From Candidatus Aminicenantota bacterium (GTDB lineage: Bacteria; Acidobacteriota; Aminicenantia; Aminicenantales; Aminicenantaceae), in assembly GCA_030670375.1 (NCBI GenBank), contig DAOVBT010000166.1, positions 1 to 5,494 on the forward strand: a DNA stretch of 5,494 nt, in the 5' to 3' direction. The position numbers were made by a program, and so were the translations under genes. Under the pieces are notes generated by a model that worked only from the letters and a program-made list of their open reading frames with translations, was not told where the DNA came from and did no database searches. Each line of letters starts with the position of its first letter. Positions within the stretch are counted from its first letter, which is position 1. Shown here one piece after another: positions 1 through 5,494 of this stretch.

Positions 1-320
1 TTTTTATTTTTTAAAATGGGAAAAAGGGCACAAAATCCAGTCAGAAATGGCACATGCTTATTCAATATTGCCCATTTTTTGGAATCAAATGGGATTATTT
101 TTATTGAATTTCTCATTTTTCTTAATTGCGACACAGTCTGAGCGTCAGATTCCCTCAAAGAACCACCTGTAAAGATGGCTTGGTTAGGTTGGGTCGGGAT
201 CTTCAATGGTCGCTTCAACCATCCCCAAAAGCCCCATTTATCACGGAAATAAGGATGTTTCTTGCTTGGAGCTAGGGTTGCTTTTGCTCAAGTCTTATGC
301 TAACTTTACAGGCAGACAGA
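1..320. other. Gene-free left flank, AT-rich, with small palindromes
   Basis: I see no supportable gene here. The first 130 bases are strongly AT-rich. Small structures include the perfect palindrome CAATATTG (63-70), a 7-bp hairpin at 71-93, and TCTGA-GCG-TCAGA (137-149). On the minus strand, the sequence around 161-180 can form an 8-bp stem with two G-T pairs. A minus-strand frame is open from 287 to the left edge but lacks an ATG before 114-116 and lacks a ribosome binding site. No -35/-10 pair with acceptable spacing was found before the phosphomutase, although the TATGCT at 296-301 is a loose -10-like word. The promoter of the downstream genes is therefore either unrecognised or lies outside the window. 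Confidence 0.6.
71..102 (+). terminator. Possible weak intrinsic terminator
   Basis: CCCATTT (71-77) and AAATGGG (87-93) form a perfect 7-bp stem with a 9-base loop. The stem is followed by a T-rich stretch with five T's at 98-102. It could end a rightward transcript entering from left of the window. The stem has only three G-C pairs and the T-run starts a few bases late. The left arm can also pair with AAAATGGG at 13-20. This is a tentative call. Confidence 0.25.
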
Positions 321-1721
321 ATGATAATATTCGGCACTTCTGGTTGGCGAGCCGTGATGGGGGAAGAATTCACTTTCCAGAATGTGCGCCTTGTCGTTCA
401 GGCGATCGCAAACTATCTTAAGAAAAAATACCCAGGACAGAAGGTATCGGTCGTTGTCAATTACGACACCCGTTTTCTCTCGGAACGGTTTGCCTTTGAG
501 GCCGCAAAAATCCTATCCCACAACATGATTCATGTCTATCTCTCTGATAGGGATGCGCCATCCCAGGCCCAGGCATTGCAGGTAATCAAGAGGAAGGCGA
601 AGGCAGGCATCAATTTTACGGCTTCTTTCAATCCCCCTGAATACAATGGCCTGAAGTTCAACACGGAAACAGGGGCTCCGGCTCTTCCGGAAGTGACGGA
701 GAATATCGAAGAAGAACTGAAACACCTGACGACAGATTACTCCTTTTGTCCCCTTTATCCCAGCGAGGAATTTATCGAAAAAATCGATCTCCAGCATGAT
801 TATCTTTCTTTCATCCAAGACAAAATAGATTTTCAACTTATCCGGAAATCCAAGATAAAAGTGGCTGTGGACCCGCTCTACGGCACCAGTCGAGAATATC
901 TGGATGAGATATTGGAGGAAAATCATATTCCAGTGGAGGAAATCCATGGGTATATCGATCCCTATTTTGGCGGGATCTCTCCCTCTTGTTCTGAGGAAAA
1001 CATGAAAGAGCTCAAGACCTTTGTGAGAGAAAAAAAATGCCAGATAGGAATCGCTACCGATGCGGACGGAGACCGGTTCGGGATTTTGGATGAAAAAGGA
1101 AATTTTGTCATACAAAACTTGATCGTCTCTCTTGTCTTGGATTATCTTGTGTCGAAAAAAAAGTGGAAGGGAGGCGTAGCCCGCTCTGTCGCCACGACAC
1201 ATCTCATGGACCGGATAGCGAGAAAATACGATCTTCCTCTTTTCAGGACGCCTGTGGGATTCAAATACATTGCCGACCTCTTTCTGAAAAACAAGATCAT
1301 ATTCGGAGCTGAAGAAAGCGCTTGTATAGCTATCAAAGACCATCTCCCAGAAAAAGATGGCATTTTTGCTGGTCTTCTGGTTGTGGAGATGATGGCTGCC
1401 ATGGGGAAAAACTTGACAGAGTTGATAGCGGATTTGTTCAACAAGTACGGGAAGAGAGTAGGACAACAGCAAAGTATTCCACTGGATTCTGAGAGGGAGA
1501 AAAAGCTTGCAAAATTGAAAAAAGATCCTCCTGCAAAGCTTGGAACAAGAAAAGTCTTAAACTCCCAAAATATCGATGGAATCAAATTGAATTTATCCGA
1601 GGATGATTGGGTTCTCCTCCGGCCATCGGGCACCGAACCTCTTATCCGCTGTTATGCCGAAGCGGGCTCGCAAAAAGAGGTCAGGATCATGATGAAAAAT
1701 AGTCTGGATTTGTTGAGCTAA
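321..1721 (+). CDS. Phosphoglucomutase/phosphomannomutase family protein (alpha-D-phosphohexomutase)
   Basis: A cytoplasmic enzyme expected to interconvert hexose 1-phosphates and 6-phosphates (glucose, mannose or a related sugar), supplying nucleotide-sugar precursors for envelope polysaccharides. The 466 residues match the usual four-domain length. The N-terminus (FGTSGWRAVMGEEF, residues 4-17) is typical of the family. The phosphoserine loop is TASFNPPEYNG (100-110), with Ser102 as the expected phosphorylated residue. The metal loop is DADGDR (247-252), the sugar-recognition loop is GAEESA (329-334), and the C-terminal phosphate-binding loop is RPSGTEP (434-440). Two loops are odd. The family's usual His after the catalytic Ser (TASHNP) is Phe103, and the usual GEESGG-type loop reads EESAC. 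Start 321 is chosen because the family begins at this Met; an in-frame ATG at 297 would add eight residues with no family match and no Shine-Dalgarno. Neither start has a strong ribosome site. The stop is one base before the FtsB-like gene. Substrate preference, including a GlmM-like role, cannot be read from the sequence. Confidence 0.93.
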   Translation: MIIFGTSGWRAVMGEEFTFQNVRLVVQAIANYLKKKYPGQKVSVVVNYDTRFLSERFAFEAAKILSHNMIHVYLSDRDAPSQAQALQVIKRKAKAGINFTASFNPPEYNGLKFNTETGAPALPEVTENIEEELKHLTTDYSFCPLYPSEEFIEKIDLQHDYLSFIQDKIDFQLIRKSKIKVAVDPLYGTSREYLDEILEENHIPVEEIHGYIDPYFGGISPSCSEENMKELKTFVREKKCQIGIATDADGDRFGILDEKGNFVIQNLIVSLVLDYLVSKKKWKGGVARSVATTHLMDRIARKYDLPLFRTPVGFKYIADLFLKNKIIFGAEESACIAIKDHLPEKDGIFAGLLVVEMMAAMGKNLTELIADLFNKYGKRVGQQQSIPLDSEREKKLAKLKKDPPAKLGTRKVLNSQNIDGIKLNLSEDDWVLLRPSGTEPLIRCYAEAGSQKEVRIMMKNSLDLLS

Positions 1722-1722
1722 A

Positions 1723-2031
1723 ATGAAAAAAGATAAGAGCTCCTTCTCTTTCAAGAAAAAAGTCATCATCGGGGGAGTGGTTTTTCTTCTGTTCGTTTTG
1801 ACTGTGGTCTCATTTTTCGGCAAAAGGGGATGGATCGAGATTTACAAGACCCGACGCAAGCAAGAGGTTCTCCTTCAAAAAATTGAGCAACTTGAGGAAA
1901 AAAAGGTAAAGCTGGAAAGAGATATCCAGGAACTCCAGAAGAATCCGAAAGCAGTCGAGAAAAAAGCCCGAGAAAAGCTTGGGCTTGTGAAGGAAGGCGA
2001 GATCGTTATAATCGATAAAAAAATCCGCTGA
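1723..2031 (+). CDS. FtsB/DivIC-like septum formation initiator protein
   Basis: A small bitopic inner-membrane protein of the divisome. FtsB/DivIC proteins pair with FtsL through membrane helices and coiled coils, bind FtsQ/DivIB, and help activate septal peptidoglycan synthesis. The 102 residues show the family layout. There is a basic cytoplasmic N-terminus (Lys-rich, 2-13), one hydrophobic helix (about 14-32), and a charged heptad-like coiled coil outside the membrane (about 40-75). A conserved-looking C-terminal patch, KAREKLGLVKEGE (81-93), is the hallmark of the family. The ATG lies one base after the phosphomutase TAA, so translation is probably coupled and the two are co-transcribed. 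No strong Shine-Dalgarno is seen, only a weak GAG in the preceding codons. Small coiled-coil membrane proteins are easily confused (FtsL, for example), but the C-terminal patch favours FtsB/DivIC. Confidence 0.85.
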   Translation: MKKDKSSFSFKKKVIIGGVVFLLFVLTVVSFFGKRGWIEIYKTRRKQEVLLQKIEQLEEKKVKLERDIQELQKNPKAVEKKAREKLGLVKEGEIVIIDKKIR

Positions 2032-2093
2032 TCTGAATTTCCCTTCCCGTCGCCCTTGCTCTCCTTGTGATTCTCTTTTCCTTAACAAGAAAA
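2032..2093 (+). other. Pyrimidine-rich intergenic leader before the helicase gene
   Basis: This is the spacer between the FtsB-like stop and the preferred helicase ATG. From 2038 to 2083, 40 of 46 bases are C or T, and no Shine-Dalgarno is present. A GTG at 2067 is in frame with the helicase but has no ribosome site and would add nine residues without family match. The only purine-rich bases (AACAAGAAAA, 2084-2093) lie directly before the ATG at 2094, which supports that start. No terminator hairpin is seen, so read-through from upstream is likely. Confidence 0.5.
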
Positions 2094-4988
2094 ATGGAAG
2101 ATTTGCTGAAAGATCTGAATCCTGAGCAGAGAAAGGCTGTTACTCATGGAAAGGGTCCTCTAATCATCATAGCTGGGGCAGGAACCGGAAAAACGAAAGT
2201 TATCACCCATCGCATTGCCTCCCTCATTTCATCCAAGATGGCCAAGCCAGAAGAGATCCTGGCGGTAACGTTCACGGAAAAGGCTGCGAACGAGATGGAA
2301 GAAAGGGTGGATCTGCTGATTCCCTACAGCTATTCCTTCGTTGATATCAGTACCTTCAATTCTTTTGGGGAACAGATTTTGAGGGATTATGGAATCGAGA
2401 TCGGATATTCGCCGGATTTCAAGTTGTTGGATGATGTCGAACAGGCCATTTTTTTTCGAGAACATCTGTTCCAGTTTCAGCTGGATTATTATCGCCCCTT
2501 GAGCTCCCCCACACGGTATATCCAGGATATTTTGTTGGCGATCAAACGATTGAAACAAGAAGATGTCAAACCACAGGAGTATTTGGAATACGCTAACAAA
2601 CTGGAAAAAGACGCGTTCGATGGAGTGACCAAGGAAACGGCGCTGAAACACAAAGAAATGGCCAGGGTTTTTAAGAACTATCAGGATCGCCTCGAGGCAG
2701 AAGGAAAGATTGACTTCGAAGACCAAGTGACCCAGGTTGTCGACCTTTTCAGAAAAAGGCCGTCAGTCCTCCAGGCTTTTCAGGACAGATACCAGTTCAT
2801 CCTTGTGGATGAGTTTCAAGATACGAACTACATCCAGTTTGAGCTGCTCAAGCTTCTTGCGGCCAAACACCGAAACCTGACAGTAGTCGGGGATGATGAC
2901 CAAAGCATATTTCGGTTTAGAGGAGCTTCCCTGGCCAATATTCATAACTTCCGCAACTTATACCCCGACTATAAAAAGGTCGTGTTGAACAAGAACTACC
3001 GGTCCACTCAACCCATCCTGGACTCGGCCTATAAGCTCATACAGCAAAACAATCCTTACCGGTTGGAAGTGCAAGAGGAGATCGATAAAACGTTGGAGTC
3101 CTCTCTCGAGGAAACGGGCAAGAGTATGCACATGCTGACGTTTGACACGCTTTCTCATGAGGCAGACAGGGTGGCTGAATTGATAGATGAAAAAGTAAAG
3201 GAGGGTTTCCGATGCAGTGATATGGCGATCCTTGTAAGACGGAACGCCGATGCTGATCCCTATCTCCGTGCTCTGAACATGAAAGGGATTCCCTTCCGGT
3301 TTTCGGGCAGTCGTGGTTTATACACCAAAGATGAAGTGAAAGTTCTGGTGGCTTTCATAAAAGCCTTGACAGATTTTGAAGACAGCAAAAGCCTGTTTTT
3401 TCTGGCACTTTCTGAAGTTTATAAGTTGGATCCGTACGATTTAACCCCGTTGACCAACTATGCCGATAAGAGAAATTTCCAGCTTCATCATGTTTTCAAG
3501 ATGGTCTACGAAGGAAAAAATCCTGTTGCTATCAGCGCTTCAGCGGAGAAAACAGTCAAGCGGATAGTCGAGGATATGCTGTATTTTGTTCGTTATGCCA
3601 GTTCCCAAAATGCAGGCCATGTGGTGTATGCCTTCCTTGAAAAGTCAAATCACCTCAAATTTCTTGTGGAGAAAGGAGACCTCTCATCCGAGCTGAAGAT
3701 TAAAAACATCCGCATCTTCTTCAATAAAATACGAAAATTTTCTGAGCTGGTCGAAGATGATTCCATCTATTCCTTTGCCCGGCATCTGGATCTTCTCCAA
3801 CAGGTTGGAGACAATCCTGCAACGGCAGAAGCGGAGCTGGAGGAAGATGCGGTGAATGTGCTGACATTCCACAAGGCCAAGGGGCTGGAGTTTCCGATCG
3901 TCTTCATGGTCAGTCTCATAGCGGATCGTTTTCCCGGACGACATCGTAAAGAGAAGATTCCGGTACCGGACGATATTTTAAAAGAAAACCTTCCTGAAGG
4001 GGAAAAGTACTTTCAAGAGGAGAGACGGCTTTTTTATGTGGGGATGACTCGAGCCAAGAAGCTCCTGTACCTGACTTGGGCCAAGGATTATGGTCTCAAG
4101 CGTCTTAAAAAAGTCAGCCCGTTCGTATTGGAAGCCCTGGATCTTCCTTCTTTGCCCGATGAAGTGCAGAAAGCTTCGGCTCTGGATGAGATCCAAAGGT
4201 ATGCTCCCTACACATCGAAGCCCCCTGTTTCGCCAAAGATTAGAGAAAAGGGAGTCCTGAGTCTAAGTTACTCTCAGGTCGATGCGTATCTTACGTGTCC
4301 GCTCTGCTACAGGTTTGGACGCATCATGCGGATACCTGTTCTTCCGCATCACAATCTCGTGTTCGGACGCGTTTGCCATAACACCATTCATTTTTACCTC
4401 AAAATGAAAATGCGAGGGAAAACAGTATCCGAGAAGGAGCTCCTGAAGGCCTACGAGGAGCGCTGGGTCAATGAGGGATTTTTAAGCCGCGAACATGAGG
4501 AAATGAGAAAAAGAGCGGGTGAAGAGGCGATGCACCTTTTTTACAGACGACAGGAGTCATCGAGTCTGTTACCCGAGTTTCTTGAAAAAAAATTCAGATT
4601 GCTTTGGGAAGGAGTCAAATTCACAGGCCGCTGGGATCGCGTGGATTATCAGCCGGAAGGGGGAGTGGTCATCGATTTCAAGGCATCGGCTGTCAAGGAT
4701 CAGAAGGAGGCAGACAAGAGAACAAGAGATAGCCTCCAGATGGATATGTATGCTTTTGCCTTTGTCCGAATCCAGGAACTTCCGCTGCTGGAGACGAGGC
4801 TCCATTTTCTGGAATCTGATATCATCGGCCGCGCTGAGAAGGGAGAAAAAGAGTGCCAAAGGGCTGAGGAGAAAATAAGGCAGGCCGAACAGGGAATCCG
4901 GGATCAAAATTTCCAAGCTAAGCCCGATTGGCACAACTGCAGCCTATGTGATTTCAGGACCATCTGCCCCGAATCCTATGCCTATTAA
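2094..4988 (+). CDS. UvrD/PcrA-like SF1A DNA helicase with C-terminal PD-(D/E)XK Fe-S nuclease
   Basis: A predicted ATP-driven 3'-5' DNA translocase joined to a nuclease, probably acting in the cytoplasm on DNA ends during recombinational repair. It has 964 residues, longer than the roughly 700-750 of UvrD/PcrA because of the extra C-terminal domain. All helicase motifs are present: Q-motif LNPEQRKAV (8-16), Walker A AGAGTGKT (27-34), motif II VDEFQDT (238-244), motif III GDDDQSIFRFRGA (266-278), motif IV NYRST (301-305), motif V TFHKAKGLEF (591-600) and motif VI RRLFYVGMTRAKK (644-656). The nuclease (about 720-964) retains its catalytic set: His762, Asp848 in GRWDRVD, Asp861 and Lys863 in IDFKAS, and a QxxxY motif (Gln882, Tyr886). 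Cys735 plus Cys949, Cys952 and Cys958 (CxxC-x5-C) match the AddB/Cas4-type 4Fe-4S clasp. The layout recalls AddA/AdnA/AdnB, but no partner subunit lies in the window. Start 2094 is preferred over the GTG at 2067. The gene looks intact and active. Confidence 0.93.
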   Translation: MEDLLKDLNPEQRKAVTHGKGPLIIIAGAGTGKTKVITHRIASLISSKMAKPEEILAVTFTEKAANEMEERVDLLIPYSYSFVDISTFNSFGEQILRDYGIEIGYSPDFKLLDDVEQAIFFREHLFQFQLDYYRPLSSPTRYIQDILLAIKRLKQEDVKPQEYLEYANKLEKDAFDGVTKETALKHKEMARVFKNYQDRLEAEGKIDFEDQVTQVVDLFRKRPSVLQAFQDRYQFILVDEFQDTNYIQFELLKLLAAKHRNLTVVGDDDQSIFRFRGASLANIHNFRNLYPDYKKVVLNKNYRSTQPILDSAYKLIQQNNPYRLEVQEEIDKTLESSLEETGKSMHMLTFDTLSHEADRVAELIDEKVKEGFRCSDMAILVRRNADADPYLRALNMKGIPFRFSGSRGLYTKDEVKVLVAFIKALTDFEDSKSLFFLALSEVYKLDPYDLTPLTNYADKRNFQLHHVFKMVYEGKNPVAISASAEKTVKRIVEDMLYFVRYASSQNAGHVVYAFLEKSNHLKFLVEKGDLSSELKIKNIRIFFNKIRKFSELVEDDSIYSFARHLDLLQQVGDNPATAEAELEEDAVNVLTFHKAKGLEFPIVFMVSLIADRFPGRHRKEKIPVPDDILKENLPEGEKYFQEERRLFYVGMTRAKKLLYLTWAKDYGLKRLKKVSPFVLEALDLPSLPDEVQKASALDEIQRYAPYTSKPPVSPKIREKGVLSLSYSQVDAYLTCPLCYRFGRIMRIPVLPHHNLVFGRVCHNTIHFYLKMKMRGKTVSEKELLKAYEERWVNEGFLSREHEEMRKRAGEEAMHLFYRRQESSSLLPEFLEKKFRLLWEGVKFTGRWDRVDYQPEGGVVIDFKASAVKDQKEADKRTRDSLQMDMYAFAFVRIQELPLLETRLHFLESDIIGRAEKGEKECQRAEEKIRQAEQGIRDQNFQAKPDWHNCSLCDFRTICPESYAY

Positions 4989-5013
4989 AAAAAAGGGACG
5001 GTTCTATTTTTTT
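4987..5013. terminator. A-tract/T-tract module just after the helicase stop
   Basis: Eight A's (4987-4994), starting inside the TAA stop, and seven T's (5007-5013) flank GGGACGGTTCTA. The A and T tracts can pair, giving an A-T-only stem that ends in a T-run on either strand. The position suits an end-of-operon signal. There is no G-C stem, however, because GGGAC and GGTTC do not pair, so it would be a poor classical terminator. The sequence could instead be part of a dispersed repeat. Confidence 0.25.
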
Positions 5014-5058
5014 AGCCATCCTGGACTAAACTCAGACTTCGGATTTTCAGAAGAAATT

Positions 5059-5408
5059 GTTCTCTTCCATTTTGTGTGAGCATGACTTTCAAGGTTATCT
5101 TTGCCATCAGGCATGTCCTCCGCTCTAGTGAGGATCTTTAACGCCATTCCCTCACCGCTCTTCTCGGCGGCTCTGAACTGCGCACTTTAACTCCTATTCT
5201 CCACCTCTCTAGCCTCTGTTCCCGTGCTTGTCCGCATCTCTGATCTTTTAGCAAAGTCGTGCTCAATACAACATCGCCGACAATATGGGGCTGTCCCCAT
5301 ATTGTTACCCTCGAAGAACGACTCGTGAAGGCTAGATCCTCAATGTCGCGTCGGATATGCCTGATGTCTTTTTGTGTTAGAGTTTACCCACACAAAATGG
5401 AAAAGAAC
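5059..5408. repeat. Large imperfect inverted repeat; possible decayed or non-autonomous mobile element
   Basis: The two ends are inverted copies of one another. The outer block, 5059-5080 against the complement of 5387-5408, matches at 20 of 22 positions and includes the perfect core CCATTTTGTGTG. Moving inward in the same order are CATCAGGCATRTCC (5105-5118 against 5353-5366, 13 of 14), TGAGGATCT (5129-5137 against 5334-5342, 9 of 9), and a looser CGYTCTTC match (5156-5163 against 5313-5320). Spacers between blocks are similar or equal in length, so the arms are homologous over about 100 bases. The outermost sequence facing inward resembles an IS terminal inverted repeat, but there is no transposase between the arms. 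The short direct repeat AAATT lies at 5054-5058 and at 5414-5418, and is too short and offset to count as a target duplication. A structured foldback RNA is an alternative. Confidence 0.6.
5280..5305. repeat. Perfect 11-bp hairpin with 4-base loop
   Basis: ACAATATGGGG (5280-5290) and its exact complement (5295-5305) enclose the loop CTGT. There is no T-run after it on either strand, so it is not a typical terminator. It sits next to the inner end of the right arm of the large inverted repeat and has no counterpart beside the left arm. A compact hairpin with a GGGGACAG core on the minus strand is reminiscent of REP-type intergenic palindromes. That is inference, because only one copy is visible here. 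Confidence 0.7.
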
Positions 5409-5422
5409 CACCTAAATTATTA

Positions 5423-5473
5423 ACGGGCCGAGATTGCTTCACCACGTTCGCAACGGAGGATCGGCTCGCCCGT
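5423..5473. repeat. Bulged 9-bp hairpin near the right edge
   Basis: ACGGGC plus GAG (5423-5432, with one bulged C) pairs with CTCGCCCGT (5465-5473) across a 32-base loop. The loop holds a small inner stem, CGTT-CGC-AACG (5445-5455). No T-run follows. The bulge and nested stem resemble a folded single-stranded recombination site only superficially: the GTTRRRY core box expected of an integron attC is missing. Confidence 0.4.
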
Positions 5474-5494
5474 AGGGTAAAAACTGTCGATTTT

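Larger units (their letters stand above)
4989..5494. other. Gene-free right flank, rich in inverted repeats
   Basis: I find no convincing gene in this 500-base stretch. The longest items with a start are minus-strand scraps, such as 36 codons at 5004-5114. A minus-strand frame runs in from the right edge and stops within the right arm of the large inverted repeat. The region instead holds nested structure: the A/T module, the large imperfect inverted repeat (5059-5408), a perfect 11-bp hairpin (5280-5305) and a bulged hairpin (5423-5473). The plus strand between about 5185 and 5250 is pyrimidine-rich. Confidence 0.6.

Noticed and set aside
278..301. Possible promoter TTGCTT...TATGCT before the phosphomutase
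   Set aside because: The spacing between the boxes is only 12 bases, and other TTG words upstream are too far away (24 or more).
206..421. 71-codon plus-strand frame overlapping the start of the phosphomutase
   Set aside because: It overlaps the well-supported phosphomutase N-terminus in another frame, with no domain or ribosome site.
513..1472. Long (319-codon) minus-strand frame antisense to the phosphomutase
   Set aside because: It overlaps an intact gene carrying all family motifs. Its translation is rich in Phe, Arg and His with no recognisable domain, and it looks like a shadow of the coding strand.
5004..5114. 36-codon minus-strand frame starting with ATG at 5112-5114 and GGAGG just upstream
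   Set aside because: The GGAGG is only two bases from the ATG, the frame overlaps the left arm of the inverted repeat and ends in the A/T module, and the translation is low-information. The matching ATG-CCT-GAT in the right arm runs into a stop after seven codons, so coding conservation is not supported.
5423..5473. Integron attC-like site
   Set aside because: The bulged hairpin is suggestive, but the GTTRRRY core box is absent and no integrase or cassette array is visible.
1..5494. CRISPR array, tRNA or rRNA gene
   Set aside because: No regularly spaced direct repeats, cloverleaf or conserved rRNA sequence was seen on either strand. The four-cysteine nuclease domain resembles Cas4 in its clasp but is fused to a UvrD helicase, and no other cas-like gene is present.

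Overview
The window is bacterial chromosome of mid-range GC (mid-40s percent by eye). It has three same-strand protein genes in the middle and two gene-free flanks. A FtsB/DivIC-type division protein and standard TAA/TGA stops point to an ordinary walled bacterium. I cannot place the phylum from this sequence. The gene order (sugar phosphomutase, FtsB-like, UvrD-like helicase-nuclease) is not one I can tie to a named lineage.

Left flank (1-320): AT-rich DNA without a convincing gene. It holds a possible weak terminator (about 71-102), small palindromes, and a minus-strand frame that stays open to the window edge but has no good start. No clear promoter was found for the genes that follow.

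Core (321-4988): (1) a 466-residue alpha-D-phosphohexomutase of the phosphoglucomutase/phosphomannomutase family, with substitutions in two active-site loops; (2) one base later, a 102-residue FtsB/DivIC-like protein with one membrane helix and a coiled coil; (3) after a 62-base pyrimidine-rich spacer, a 964-residue UvrD/PcrA-like superfamily 1 helicase fused to a C-terminal PD-(D/E)XK nuclease with a four-cysteine, probably iron-sulfur, clasp. The first two genes are almost certainly co-transcribed and the third probably is. Together they suggest envelope sugar supply, cell division and DNA-end repair. No direct functional coupling is shown.

Right flank (4989-5494): no convincing gene, but much structure. 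There is an A-tract/T-tract module directly after the helicase stop. A large, collinear imperfect inverted repeat spans about 350 bases (5059-5408) and looks like a decayed or non-autonomous mobile element or a long foldback. Near its inner right arm is a perfect 11-bp hairpin, and another bulged hairpin lies near the right edge. A 12-base word in the outer end of the right arm also occurs in the left flank. The right flank is the least explained part of the window. The three genes themselves belong to known families.
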